Below are positions 25,498 through 32,403 of a DNA stretch of 32,403 nt, piece by piece. A model generated the notes under the pieces. That model saw only the letters and a list, made by a program, of their open reading frames with translations, was not told where the DNA came from and made no database searches. The stretch spans positions 1 through 32,403 of the forward strand of contig DAHVDN010000033.1 of NCBI GenBank assembly GCA_027313505.1. The letters run 5' to 3'. Position 1 is the stretch's first letter; each line of letters begins with the position of its first letter. The stretch is from Candidatus Dormiibacterota bacterium. Its GTDB lineage: Bacteria > Chloroflexota > Dormibacteria > Aeolococcales > Bog-877. A program made the translations under genes and the position numbers.

Positions 25498-26163
25498 TGA
25501 TTCTGTCGATGGCCAGCCGGATCCCGACCGCCAAACCTCGCTCCCCGGTTCGCGGTCCTCGCCTTGTGAGCCGCCCTGAGGAGTTGGTAGATCTCTAGCC
25601 GAACTCCCCTCGCCTACCCGCCACAACCGGGCGGTTTGGGGAAGGCGACCCGGGCTGGCCCATTCGGCCCGCCCGGCCCGGCTGCCGGGGAGAGGCCAGA
25701 GCCAGGTTCGGGTGTCGGAAAATCCATCTCCGACAGCTGGCATTTCCGTTTCCGGTCGCGGCACCTGCAGTGGTGCACCGGCCGGATAGGCGAATCCTGT
25801 CAGATGGCTACTGGCCGGACCCGCAAGGGTTGAATCCGGCGTCACCTCCGGTGTCCGGTTGCCCAAAAACTCAAGTTCCTTGCCGCCTGGCAGCGGCGCC
25901 TCCCAATCCGTCCGCTTCCCTCGGCTACACACTGCCACAGACTAGTTAAGGTGGGGTAACGGTTTACGGAGCGAGCGCTTATGCTCGAACTGCTGGGGGA
26001 GGCCGACCGATCCGCGGCTTCGGGGTGCCTCGTGCGGATGTGACAGAGCAATTCGAGCTCGGTTGCATCTGCCCTGTCCCCGCAGGGGCTGACAACCAAG
26101 TCCTGCCCGAAGAGCGGTTCCCCAATGCTGAAAGTGGGGGGCGTGGTGCGAACCCGGTGAGCA
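25498..26163. other. Long leader region of the two-component operon
   Basis: No separate gene is recognised. On the minus strand the response-regulator frame stays open to 25938 with a Pro/Gly/Ser/Arg-rich translation unlike any domain. A 7-bp stem TGTCGGA/TCCGACA (25713-25735, 9-nt loop) and a pair of heptamers near 25950 are the visible features. If the promoter is near 25950, the transcript would have a leader of over 400 nt. Confidence 0.4.
25944..25960 (-). promoter_or_regulatory. Heptamers GTTACCC and CTTAACT, candidate autoregulatory box
   Basis: On the minus strand GTTACCC (25960-25954) is followed by CTTAACT (25950-25944), starting 10 nt apart. CTTAACT is identical to the heptamer at 21364-21358. 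The site is about 450 nt upstream of the response regulator start. No convincing -10 hexamer follows. Autoregulation is inference. Confidence 0.35.
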
Positions 26164-26194
26164 CCGAGCGCACCACTCATTGTGGTGCGCTCGG
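26164..26194. terminator. Perfect 13-bp stem-loop after the Ugp-like operon
   Basis: CCGAGCGCACCAC (26164-26176) pairs with GTGGTGCGCTCGG (26182-26194) around the loop TCATT. It lies about 85 nt beyond the stop of the last importer gene (minus). A short direct repeat GAGCCTCTC occurs twice between them. There is no T-run, but it is well placed to end the importer transcript and to insulate the two-component operon. Confidence 0.65.
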
Positions 26195-26277
26195 CCGTCG
26201 CACAGGTGCGGTGGAGCCTCTCTGAAAAGAGCCTCTCCGTTCACATCTTGACCTCGCCAAACCCCCAGCGTGGTCCC

Positions 26278-27639
26278 CTAGAGTCCGCTCTTCCCAGTTA
26301 GGTACTTCTGATCGGTCGCGTCCAACTGTGCCAGGGCACTTGAGACCGACTGCTTGCCGGTGACCGCATTGAAGAATGCAGTGTCGAGCGCCGATTGGAC
26401 CTCGGCGTAAGCTGCCGGAATCGGTCGAGCTATGGTGTATGGGGAGCTGGCGATCTCATTTGAAACTGCGATCCCTGGGTGACTGGATAGGAAGCTGGTG
26501 GGAATCAGGGCGCGGGCCGGCGCGGACACGGCCGCGTAGCCGGTGTGCATCGACCAATATGCCATCGACTGCGGGCTCAACATGAACTTGATAACCTTCC
26601 ACGCCGCCGCGTCCTGGGCCGCACTGTGATGGGTCATGATCACGAACCCGAGTCCCTGAGCAAGGTTGGCGGTGTGCCCGCTGCTGCCTGCGGGGTATGG
26701 CCAAACGCCGACCGGGAACTTCCCCGCCACCGCGTCCAAAGCCTTGGCATAGCCAGCGGAGGTACCATCGCCGATGGCCAGCTTGCCCGCCGCCAGATCC
26801 GCGCGGATCGTGCTTCCATGCGAAAAGATCATCAGCCCCTGGCTGTACAGGGTGCGGAAGAAGTCAAATGTTGCTACTCCCGCCGGACTGTTCCAATCAG
26901 TTTGGGTGCTGTGGGTTCCAGCTTTGAAGATGCTGCCCCCGTTAGACAAGAAGGGTGGGATTTCATGGGCCGAGGAGTTCTTCCATGCCAGAGGGATGAC
27001 CCCCGGGTCCTTCGCCTTCAGGATCTTGAGGTCCGTATAGAGAGCGCTCCAAGTGGCGGGCGGGCTGGTGATCCCGGCGGCCGCCAGTAGGGGCTCGTTG
27101 TAGGTCAGCTGGGAGACCTTCATGCCGGCCATCAGCCGGTAGTGTTGGCCGCCGATCTCCCCATTGCTCAGGAACACTGGATCAAACTGCGCCAATTGCC
27201 CTCCGCTGAAACCATCGGCACCGTACATGTAGGAGTTCAGACTCAGCAGTGCATGGGCACTCACAAAGGAGTTGTCGTAGTGGCTGATCTCCGCCAACAG
27301 CGGTGGATGCCCAGCTTCAAACGCGCCCAACGCCTTGGTGCTGGCGCTGGTCACGTCGAGCCCCAGATGGACGCCGTGTTGGCTGGAATTGAACTTTTGA
27401 ACCAGTGCCGAAACCGCGTCCCCCACGGGACCGGCCAGGTGCGACTCCCATAGAGTGACGTTCACCACCCCAGCTCCGGCCGTCTTGGCAGCGCCTGCGC
27501 TGCCACAAGCCGCCAACACTATTCCCGAAGCGGCTAGTAGAGCGACTCCGACCCCGCCTCGTCGAACTTTCACGCCTCGGTTCGCCGGCGCTGCCGGCTC
27601 CAAATTTCTTCGGAACGTGCCTTTCCAATTCCCACTCAT
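26278..27639 (-). CDS. ABC importer lipoprotein, UgpB/MalE-like
   Basis: This is an extracellular solute-binding protein of family 1, 453 residues, which captures a sugar or glycerol-phosphate-type ligand for the permeases. The N-terminus is basic, with a hydrophobic run and lipobox LAAC, C45 predicted as the lipidated Cys. The mature part begins VNVTLWESHLAGPVGDAVSALVQKFN, the usual first strand and helix, and contains YWSMHTGYAAVSAPA, which resembles the FHQKTGYLPITKAA block of E. coli UgpB. This favours, but does not prove, glycerol-3-phosphate or a related ligand. ATG 27639 has a very good RBS (GAAGGAG). It is the last gene of the importer operon, about 84 nt after the MalG-type permease. 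Confidence 0.9.
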   Translation of the reverse strand: MSGNWKGTFRRNLEPAAPANRGVKVRRGGVGVALLAASGIVLAACGSAGAAKTAGAGVVNVTLWESHLAGPVGDAVSALVQKFNSSQHGVHLGLDVTSASTKALGAFEAGHPPLLAEISHYDNSFVSAHALLSLNSYMYGADGFSGGQLAQFDPVFLSNGEIGGQHYRLMAGMKVSQLTYNEPLLAAAGITSPPATWSALYTDLKILKAKDPGVIPLAWKNSSAHEIPPFLSNGGSIFKAGTHSTQTDWNSPAGVATFDFFRTLYSQGLMIFSHGSTIRADLAAGKLAIGDGTSAGYAKALDAVAGKFPVGVWPYPAGSSGHTANLAQGLGFVIMTHHSAAQDAAAWKVIKFMLSPQSMAYWSMHTGYAAVSAPARALIPTSFLSSHPGIAVSNEIASSPYTIARPIPAAYAEVQSALDTAFFNAVTGKQSVSSALAQLDATDQKYLTGKSGL

Positions 27640-27723
27640 CGTTTGCTCCTTCGAGACGATTCATCTATTCCGGGCGCATCCTCGCGCCCCATTCCCATCC
27701 GGACTCCGCCCCGCCCAATTAAC

Positions 27724-28611
27724 TCATTCGGTCACTCCCCGGTCCTCCCCAACGACGGCCTGCACCATGTACCGCTGTGTGAAAGCAAAGATGACCAGCA
27801 CCGGCACCAACGCGATCACCGCCGCCGAGGTCAGGTCGCGCCAGTTGTTGGAGAAGCTGGACATGTAGTGGGACAGTGCGAGCTCGATCGGTTGCACCGC
27901 CTTCGAGGAAGTCATGATCAGCGGCCACTGGAACTGGTTCCAGGAACTGATGAAGGTCAACAGGACCACCGTGGCCACAGCCGGCCGCGCCGTCGGGACT
28001 GCCACACGCCAGAGAAACTGGAATACGTTCGCGCCTTCGAGGCGGGCCACGTCCCAAAAGCTCTCTGGAAGTTGGAGAAAGGCCTGGCGAAAAAGGAAGA
28101 TGGCGGCGCTCGAAGCGCCGAAAGGTAGGATCAGGCCGGCGTAGCTGTCCAGCAGGCCCAGGTGAAACATGACGTTGAACTGGGTCACGATCAGTGCCTG
28201 CTGGGGCAGCAGCATGACCCCGATTGCCACCAGGAATAGCGCCTCCCGCCCACGATAGTGGTAGGCGGCCAAACCCCAGCCGGCGAAAACCCCAGTGACC
28301 AGCACCAGCACGATGGTGGCGGAGGTTATCAAGACGCTATTCAGGAAGTAGTGGACGATGTTGGTGTGAGTGAGGACGAACCACATCGAACCGAACTGAA
28401 GTGCTGGGAGCATTACCGGCGGGATCGCGTACGCGTCTCCATGATGCCCGGTGGCGATCACCAGAACCCAGTAGACGGGAAGCACGAACACCAGCCCGAT
28501 CAGCAGACCGATCAACCAGCGGCCGGTCAGGCGGCCCCGTATCGTCCGGAGGACGCCCTTTCCGCGCGCCGATTCGATACTGTCCCCTTTCCCCAATGGA
28601 AGAGTCCTCAT
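27724..28611 (-). CDS. ABC importer permease, UgpE/MalG type
   Basis: This is a membrane subunit of the carbohydrate-type importer, 295 residues. About six helices are visible, beginning with WLIGLLIGLVFVLPVYWVLV. The coupling loop RLEGANVFQFLWRVAVPTARP contains the EAA-type Gly and Pro. LLPQQALIVTQFNVMFHLGLLDSYAGLILPF is the typical third-helix region of MalG/UgpE proteins. ATG 28611 is chosen because AGGGGGG lies 6 nt upstream and the preceding gene stops 11 nt before; the frame is open much further, overlapping the upstream permease in another frame, which is not meaningful. It pairs with the MalF-type permease. Confidence 0.92.
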   Translation of the reverse strand: MRTLPLGKGDSIESARGKGVLRTIRGRLTGRWLIGLLIGLVFVLPVYWVLVIATGHHGDAYAIPPVMLPALQFGSMWFVLTHTNIVHYFLNSVLITSATIVLVLVTGVFAGWGLAAYHYRGREALFLVAIGVMLLPQQALIVTQFNVMFHLGLLDSYAGLILPFGASSAAIFLFRQAFLQLPESFWDVARLEGANVFQFLWRVAVPTARPAVATVVLLTFISSWNQFQWPLIMTSSKAVQPIELALSHYMSSFSNNWRDLTSAAVIALVPVLVIFAFTQRYMVQAVVGEDRGVTE

Positions 28612-28622
28612 GGGCAACCCCC

Positions 28623-29660
28623 CTAGCGGTAGAAGACCCATCGGCTGGATAGGCGCTTCTGAATTACTGTGATCACAAGCAGGATTACGAACAAGATCAG
28701 GCTCATAGTTGCCGCCAGCGAAAAATGTGAGTAGGTGAACGCGGTCTGATAGATGAGCACCGCATCTGTTGAGGTTGAGTAAGCCGGCCCGCCACCCCTG
28801 CCGACTGCGCCGCCTGTCAGGGCGAAGATCTGCGAGAAGGCCTGCATAGTGTTGACGCTGATGAGAATCATCACCAGAAAGGTCGTGGGGCTGAGCAGCG
28901 GCCAGATAACCCTTCGGAACATGGTGAACGCCCTGGCCCCGTCCACCCGTGCTGCTTCGACCACCTGCTCGGGAATCACCGACAGCCCCGCGAGGAACAG
29001 CACTGTATAGAGGCCCACCGAATGCCAGAGGGTGTAGAACATGACTGCAGGCAGGGCCCAGTGGGGATCCTCCAACCATCCCAGCCGCGGCAGGCCGACG
29101 TGGCTGAGGGCGAAGTTTGCAAGTCCAAACTGTGGATTGAAGAGCCAAACCCAGATGATCGAAGTGGCGATGATCGGCGTCACGTGGGGCAGGAAGATCA
29201 GGGAACGCGCGAACCCGCCCCGAGCCTGTCGCACCCCCTCGCGAAGCAGTAGGGCCAATGCCAGCGCCAACAGCAATGTCAGCGGAACCATGACCAAGAC
29301 GAAGTATCCGGTGGTCAGCAGCGACTGCCAGTAGAGAGGCTGGTTGAACAGGATGGCGAAGTTCCCCAGCCCCCGAAAGGTAGTCGCGCCGAACACGTTC
29401 CAGTGGTAGAAGGCGAGCACAAACAGCATCACTGCCGGTACGTAGAAGAAAACCCCGAAGATTGCCAGCGACGGGATGACGAGGAGATAGCCCATCAGCG
29501 GACGGGCTATACGCGCGACCAGGGACTCGCTCCGGTCGAGGGAAAGCACGGCAGCCCGGCCAGCTGGATCTACCCGCGGGGACACACGCTCCTGAGCAGA
29601 GCCGATCGGGGAACCGTTTGGTAGCCCGGGAGTCCGGCGCTCCGTCTTGTCCAAAATCAT
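28623..29660 (-). CDS. ABC importer permease, UgpA/MalF type
   Basis: This is the other membrane subunit, 345 residues. After a polar cytoplasmic tail of about 50 residues, helices begin at GYLLVIPSLAIFGVFFYVPAV, a common UgpA start. FLPHVTPIIATSIIWVWLFNPQFGLAN is a strong family block. The coupling loop is AARVDGARAFTMFRRVIWPLLSPTT. ATG 29660 has GGGGGAG just upstream and follows the ATPase stop by 10 nt, which decides the start over the in-frame extension to 29747. The N-terminal tail is longer than in many UgpA proteins. Confidence 0.92.
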   Translation of the reverse strand: MILDKTERRTPGLPNGSPIGSAQERVSPRVDPAGRAAVLSLDRSESLVARIARPLMGYLLVIPSLAIFGVFFYVPAVMLFVLAFYHWNVFGATTFRGLGNFAILFNQPLYWQSLLTTGYFVLVMVPLTLLLALALALLLREGVRQARGGFARSLIFLPHVTPIIATSIIWVWLFNPQFGLANFALSHVGLPRLGWLEDPHWALPAVMFYTLWHSVGLYTVLFLAGLSVIPEQVVEAARVDGARAFTMFRRVIWPLLSPTTFLVMILISVNTMQAFSQIFALTGGAVGRGGGPAYSTSTDAVLIYQTAFTYSHFSLAATMSLILFVILLVITVIQKRLSSRWVFYR

Positions 29661-29670
29661 GGAACTCCCC

Positions 29671-30825
29671 CTACTGCAGCTCGCCGCCCACCAGAAGGGC
29701 AGTGGCGGCGGCTCTACCGTTGCCCACCAAAGGTTGAATCCGTGCACCCGTGTCGGTGTCGAACATATGAATGCGATCCAAGCGCACGGTCAGTCCCACC
29801 TCCTCGCCGGCACGGGGGATTCGCCGCGTGCCGGCGACACAGACCACCAAGGTCTCGTCTCGGTGGCGGCAGTGCAGGAAGACCTCGTCGGCACCGCCCC
29901 GCTCCACCACGTCGACGGTGACCACCAGATCGGCGACCTCGCCGGGACTGGCCAGCGCCAAGTCATGGGGCCTGACGCCGAGCCAGATGTGAGGTGACCC
30001 GATGAAAATCCTTGGCCACGGGCCGGGGATCGTCCACGAAGACTCTGATCCGGCGCTGATCAGCGCCGCCCCAGTAGCGTTGACTTCCATCGAAGCGCGC
30101 CACATGTTCATCGGGGGTTGACCCATGAAGCGCGCGGCAAACTCCGTGCTGGGATGCCGGATGATCTCCTCTGGGGAACCCATCTGCTCGATCCGCCCGC
30201 CGTTCATCACCATCACCCGGTCAGCCATGCTGACGGCTTCCTTCTGGTCATGGGTGACATATATGGTTGTTATGCCGAGGCGATCGTGAAAGCGACGCAG
30301 CTCAATGCGCATACGCTCCCTCAGGATCGCGTCTAGATTTGACAGCGGCTCATCCATAAGCAGGAGCTGGGGCTGCCTCATGATCGCCCGTCCAAGAGCC
30401 ACGCGTTGCCGCTGGCCGCCTGATAGCTGCTTGGGCTTACGCTCCAAGAGTTCTTGCAGGTCGAGCAGCTTGGCGACGTCAGTCACGCGCTCACGCACCT
30501 CCTTGCGATTGGTACGGCGCACCCTCAATCCAAACGCGAGGTTTTCGAAGATAGAGAGGTGTGGGTAGAGGGCATAGTTTTGGAATACCATGCCCACCTC
30601 TCGTGAACCAGGATCGGTGGCGGTTACACATCGGTCGCCAAACCACACTTCGCCACTATCGGGACGTTCCAAGCCGGCGAGGATGCGCAGCAGGGTAGTC
30701 TTGCCGCACCCTGAGGGGCCTACCATGATGAAGAATTCACCATCTTTGACTTCGATTGAAAGTTCGGTCAAGGCAGGGACATTCGCAAAACGTTTGGTCA
30801 CCGCATCAACCTTCACCATCACCAT
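29671..30825 (-). CDS. ABC importer ATPase, UgpC/MalK type
   Basis: This is the cytoplasmic ATP-hydrolysing subunit that powers the importer, 384 residues. Walker A GPSGCGKT is at 36-43, the Q-loop at FQN (81-83), the ABC signature LSGGQ at 134-138, Walker B LLLMDEP at 154-160, and the H-loop His in YVTHDQ near 191. A C-terminal TOBE/OB region (about 240-384), as in MalK and UgpC, could bind regulators or sense substrate. ATG 30825 is chosen because GGGGAG lies 7 nt upstream; ATG 30819 is close. It is the first gene of a four-gene operon with gaps of about 10, 11 and 84 nt. Unlike the peptide importer, this transporter is complete. Confidence 0.94.
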   Translation of the reverse strand: MVMVKVDAVTKRFANVPALTELSIEVKDGEFFIMVGPSGCGKTTLLRILAGLERPDSGEVWFGDRCVTATDPGSREVGMVFQNYALYPHLSIFENLAFGLRVRRTNRKEVRERVTDVAKLLDLQELLERKPKQLSGGQRQRVALGRAIMRQPQLLLMDEPLSNLDAILRERMRIELRRFHDRLGITTIYVTHDQKEAVSMADRVMVMNGGRIEQMGSPEEIIRHPSTEFAARFMGQPPMNMWRASMEVNATGAALISAGSESSWTIPGPWPRIFIGSPHIWLGVRPHDLALASPGEVADLVVTVDVVERGGADEVFLHCRHRDETLVVCVAGTRRIPRAGEEVGLTVRLDRIHMFDTDTGARIQPLVGNGRAAATALLVGGELQ

Positions 30826-30930
30826 CACGCATCTCCCCGGTGTTGTCCCTGTCCAAAACCGCAAGCCTCGGTAGACAAGGTGGTTGCGGCTCCGCTTAGC
30901 GCGGACGGCAGCTTTCACCTAGCAGGGCGC

Positions 30931-30974
30931 ACATTAGCCAGAGCCAATTAACCCTTTGTTAAGTTTGTGTGAAC
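30931..30974 (-). promoter_or_regulatory. Candidate PhoP/PhoB-type promoter of the Ugp-like operon
   Basis: Read on the minus strand, the heptamers GTTCACA (30974-30968), CTTAACA (30963-30957) and GTTAATT (30952-30946) start exactly 11 nt apart. After 9 nt comes TAATGT (30936-30931), a good -10-like hexamer. No -35 is seen; the last repeats occupy that place, as in promoters activated by PhoB-type regulators. The leader to the ATPase start would be about 100 nt. GTTCACA differs by one base from the Streptomyces PHO-box heptamer GTTCACC. Confidence 0.5.
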
Positions 30975-31588
30975 GTGGAACCAGAATTGTGAAGGCGGCT
31001 ATAGAAACATGTAGGCGACCTGCAGTCCGCCCCGGAGTCGACATCGTGTTTGAGGTGGGCTCGCTTATTGAGCGCGCGGCGCCTGCCAGCCAACGGCGGG
31101 GGTGATAGCCGATGCGGGGACATTTTGGCGCGGAGTTTTCTGAAGGTATTGGTCGCAGTCGGACCCTCTCAGACAAGGTCTCTTGCTGGAGGCAGGGCGC
31201 GCCCTGGCCCTTGCTCGCACCCGGGGCTCAAGGGCTCCTCCTTTCGGGTTCGGGAGGTCTCCGTAGCCTTGCCCGCGCCACCGCCCCTGCGCCCCCAGAC
31301 GAAGCAAGGGTGCCGGTGGGGACGTCGGGCGAATCCCGCAGCCTGTTCAGAATGTGGCGGACCGGCATAGTCGGTCGAGTCAGGGAGGTCGCTTGGCCAG
31401 GGGGACTGGACAGAGAGGTTTCGCAGTCGGCGCAGACTGTTGAATGCGGACAACTAGCTTGGCCGGGTAGCGGCGAACGGGGGTGGGGAAGGTCCGGGCG
31501 GATGGCTGTCGGGTGGCTGCCTCTCTTGCTTGGGCGGCCTTGCGGTAGTGGAGCTAAGACTTGGCGAGGGCACTTTCGATGGGCCAAA

Positions 31589-31602
31589 TGTCGATCTCGA
31601 CA
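31589..31602. promoter_or_regulatory. 14-bp palindrome
   Basis: TGTCGA-TC-TCGACA is a perfect inverted repeat in the gene-poor region before the hydrolase gene. It is operator-like in size and shape. No regulator can be assigned. Confidence 0.3.
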
Positions 31603-31637
31603 CTCGACGCGCGGTAGTTAACCCTAAGCTGGGGTTG

Positions 31638-31653
31638 GCTCTTGGCGAAGAGC
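31638..31653 (+). other. Tetraloop hairpin
   Basis: GCTCTT (31638-31643) and AAGAGC (31648-31653) form a 6-bp stem with the loop GGCG, followed on the plus strand by GACTTTACCGTTTATG, the most T-rich stretch nearby. It could be the end of a short transcript. AACCC/GGGTT complementarity (31619-31636) just before it could add a second stem. Confidence 0.3.
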
Positions 31654-31958
31654 GACTTTACCGTTTATGCCGGGATGGGGAACGGGCTGGATCGGCAGCT
31701 GAGCGGTTGGCTGAGACGCGTGGGCGGGGAAAGTGGGCAGAGACTGGGTTTGTTGGTGCCCCAGGGGTCGAAGACTCGTTCGCCACCACCCGGCCGGTCT
31801 CCGCCCCCGCCGCCAAGAGCAGGCATCCCGCGCCGCCGGAAGAGGGCGGCTCTTGCCCGCCCCCCGGTTGGCCTTCTTATTCCAGCCGGGCTGTACAGGG
31901 GCTTGATCCAGGCGTATATTCCGGGGTGCGTTGGTCCAGCCTGAGTGGAGGGGATGAG

Positions 31959-32403
31959 ATGGGCGGTCGGGGCATCCGATTGGCACTGGCACTTAGCGTT
32001 GGACTGTTGTTGGCAGGGGTTCCCCTCGTAGGCGCCGCGTCTCGGTCGGAGGGACACCAGCGGCCCATGTATTACCTGGCCCTGGGGGACTCCCTCGCCC
32101 AGGGTGTCCAGGTCAACTCCTCTGGTAATGCGGTCGTGACCAGTCAGGGCTATGTCGACGATCTGTATCACCAGCTCCAAGTCGATTACCCCGCCCTCCA
32201 GCTGGTGAAGCTGGGGTGCCCCGGAGAGACCACGGGCACCATGATCCACGGGGGCTGCCCCTATTTCACCTACCCAGCCGGCTCGCAGCTGGCCCAGGCG
32301 GTGAGCTTCCTGAGGGCTCACCGCCACCAGGTGGCGCTGGTCACTATCGACATTGGTGCCAACAATGTCGACGGGTGTTTCTCCGCCTCGGGAATCAACT
32401 TTG
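31959..32403 (+). CDS. Secreted SGNH/GDSL hydrolase, 3'-truncated by window
   Basis: This is the first 148 codons of a probable exported esterase/lipase-type enzyme; the gene continues beyond the window. GGAGGGG lies 6 nt before ATG 31959. A signal peptide is clear: basic start, hydrophobic residues 7-25 and a probable cut after VGAAS. Block I is LALGDSLAQG with nucleophile S45; the oxyanion Gly is probably in LGCPGETT (86-92); block III is GANN at 133-136. The block with the Asp/His pair would lie in the missing part. Several Cys residues (87, 100, 140) could form disulfides, as in secreted actinobacterial SGNH lipases. Natural substrate unknown. Confidence 0.9.
   Translation, partial: MGGRGIRLALALSVGLLLAGVPLVGAASRSEGHQRPMYYLALGDSLAQGVQVNSSGNAVVTSQGYVDDLYHQLQVDYPALQLVKLGCPGETTGTMIHGGCPYFTYPAGSQLAQAVSFLRAHRHQVALVTIDIGANNVDGCFSASGINF

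Larger units (their letters stand above)
30975..31958. other. Gene-poor kilobase before the hydrolase gene
   Basis: No convincing gene is seen. A plus-strand open frame of 169 codons (31112-31621) and its minus-strand counterparts have mixed codon use, many Trp and Arg residues and no recognisable domain. The visible structure is a 14-bp palindrome near 31595 and a tetraloop hairpin near 31645. The region could hold an unannotated RNA or a decayed gene. Confidence 0.4.

Noticed and set aside
31112..31621. 169-codon plus-strand frame
   Set aside because: Mixed codon use, many Trp and Arg residues, poor RBS and no family; overlapping minus-strand frames are equally open.
1..32403. CRISPR array, rRNA genes or phage module
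   Set aside because: No regularly spaced repeats, no rRNA-like sequence and no phage structural or integrase genes were seen apart from the decayed transposase.

Overview
The window is GC-rich, densely coded DNA with frequent GTG (and some TTG) starts and strong GGAGG-type ribosome binding sites. Gene content is of the free-living heterotroph type: two ABC importers, an APC permease, short-chain dehydrogenases (SDRs), a GntR/FCD regulator, an OmpR-type two-component system and a fused electron-transfer flavoprotein. This fits a high-GC actinobacterium (Actinomycetota, perhaps an acidimicrobial lineage). The placement is inference from style and gene families; there is no rRNA or other marker gene here.

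Left part, plus strand (356-7606). An APC-family permease, an acetamidase/formamidase-family amidase and a DmpA/P1-family aminopeptidase lie 10 and 4 nt apart and look like one amide/small-peptide scavenging operon. The start of an SDR gene follows, with a good RBS and TTG start but cut off after about 40 codons. Next is a 1062-residue BNR/Asp-box propeller protein without a visible signal peptide. A small two-helix membrane protein (minus) follows.

Middle (8678-19801). A plus-strand oligopeptide/nickel-type importer (lipoprotein and two permeases) has no ATPase gene beside it and a strong hairpin after the lipoprotein gene. A plus-strand SDR converges on a minus-strand block across a perfect 15-bp stem-loop. 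That block reads, in transcription order, MalY/PatB-type aminotransferase, a small hypothetical protein, a D-2-hydroxyacid dehydrogenase, a Gfo/Idh/MocA oxidoreductase, a GntR/FCD regulator and an SDR. It looks like catabolism of an amino-, hydroxy- or sugar-acid-like compound; the substrate is not visible.

Right part. A decayed IS481-type transposase (20070-20385) abuts a VIT1/CCC1-family metal transporter (minus). A beta-alpha fused ETF (plus) then converges on a response regulator/histidine kinase pair (minus). A Ugp/Mal-type importer operon (minus: ATPase, two permeases, lipoprotein) occupies 26278-30825. About 1.1 kb without a convincing gene follows, then the start of a secreted SGNH/GDSL hydrolase that runs off the window.

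The most interesting regulatory signal is a set of GTTCAC/CTTAAC-like heptamers spaced 10-11 bp and read in the same (minus) direction. They occur upstream of the Ugp-like operon (with a -10-like hexamer), the CCC1 gene and the response regulator gene. They resemble PhoP/PhoB-type OmpR-family operators and suggest that the local two-component system controls these minus-strand units.
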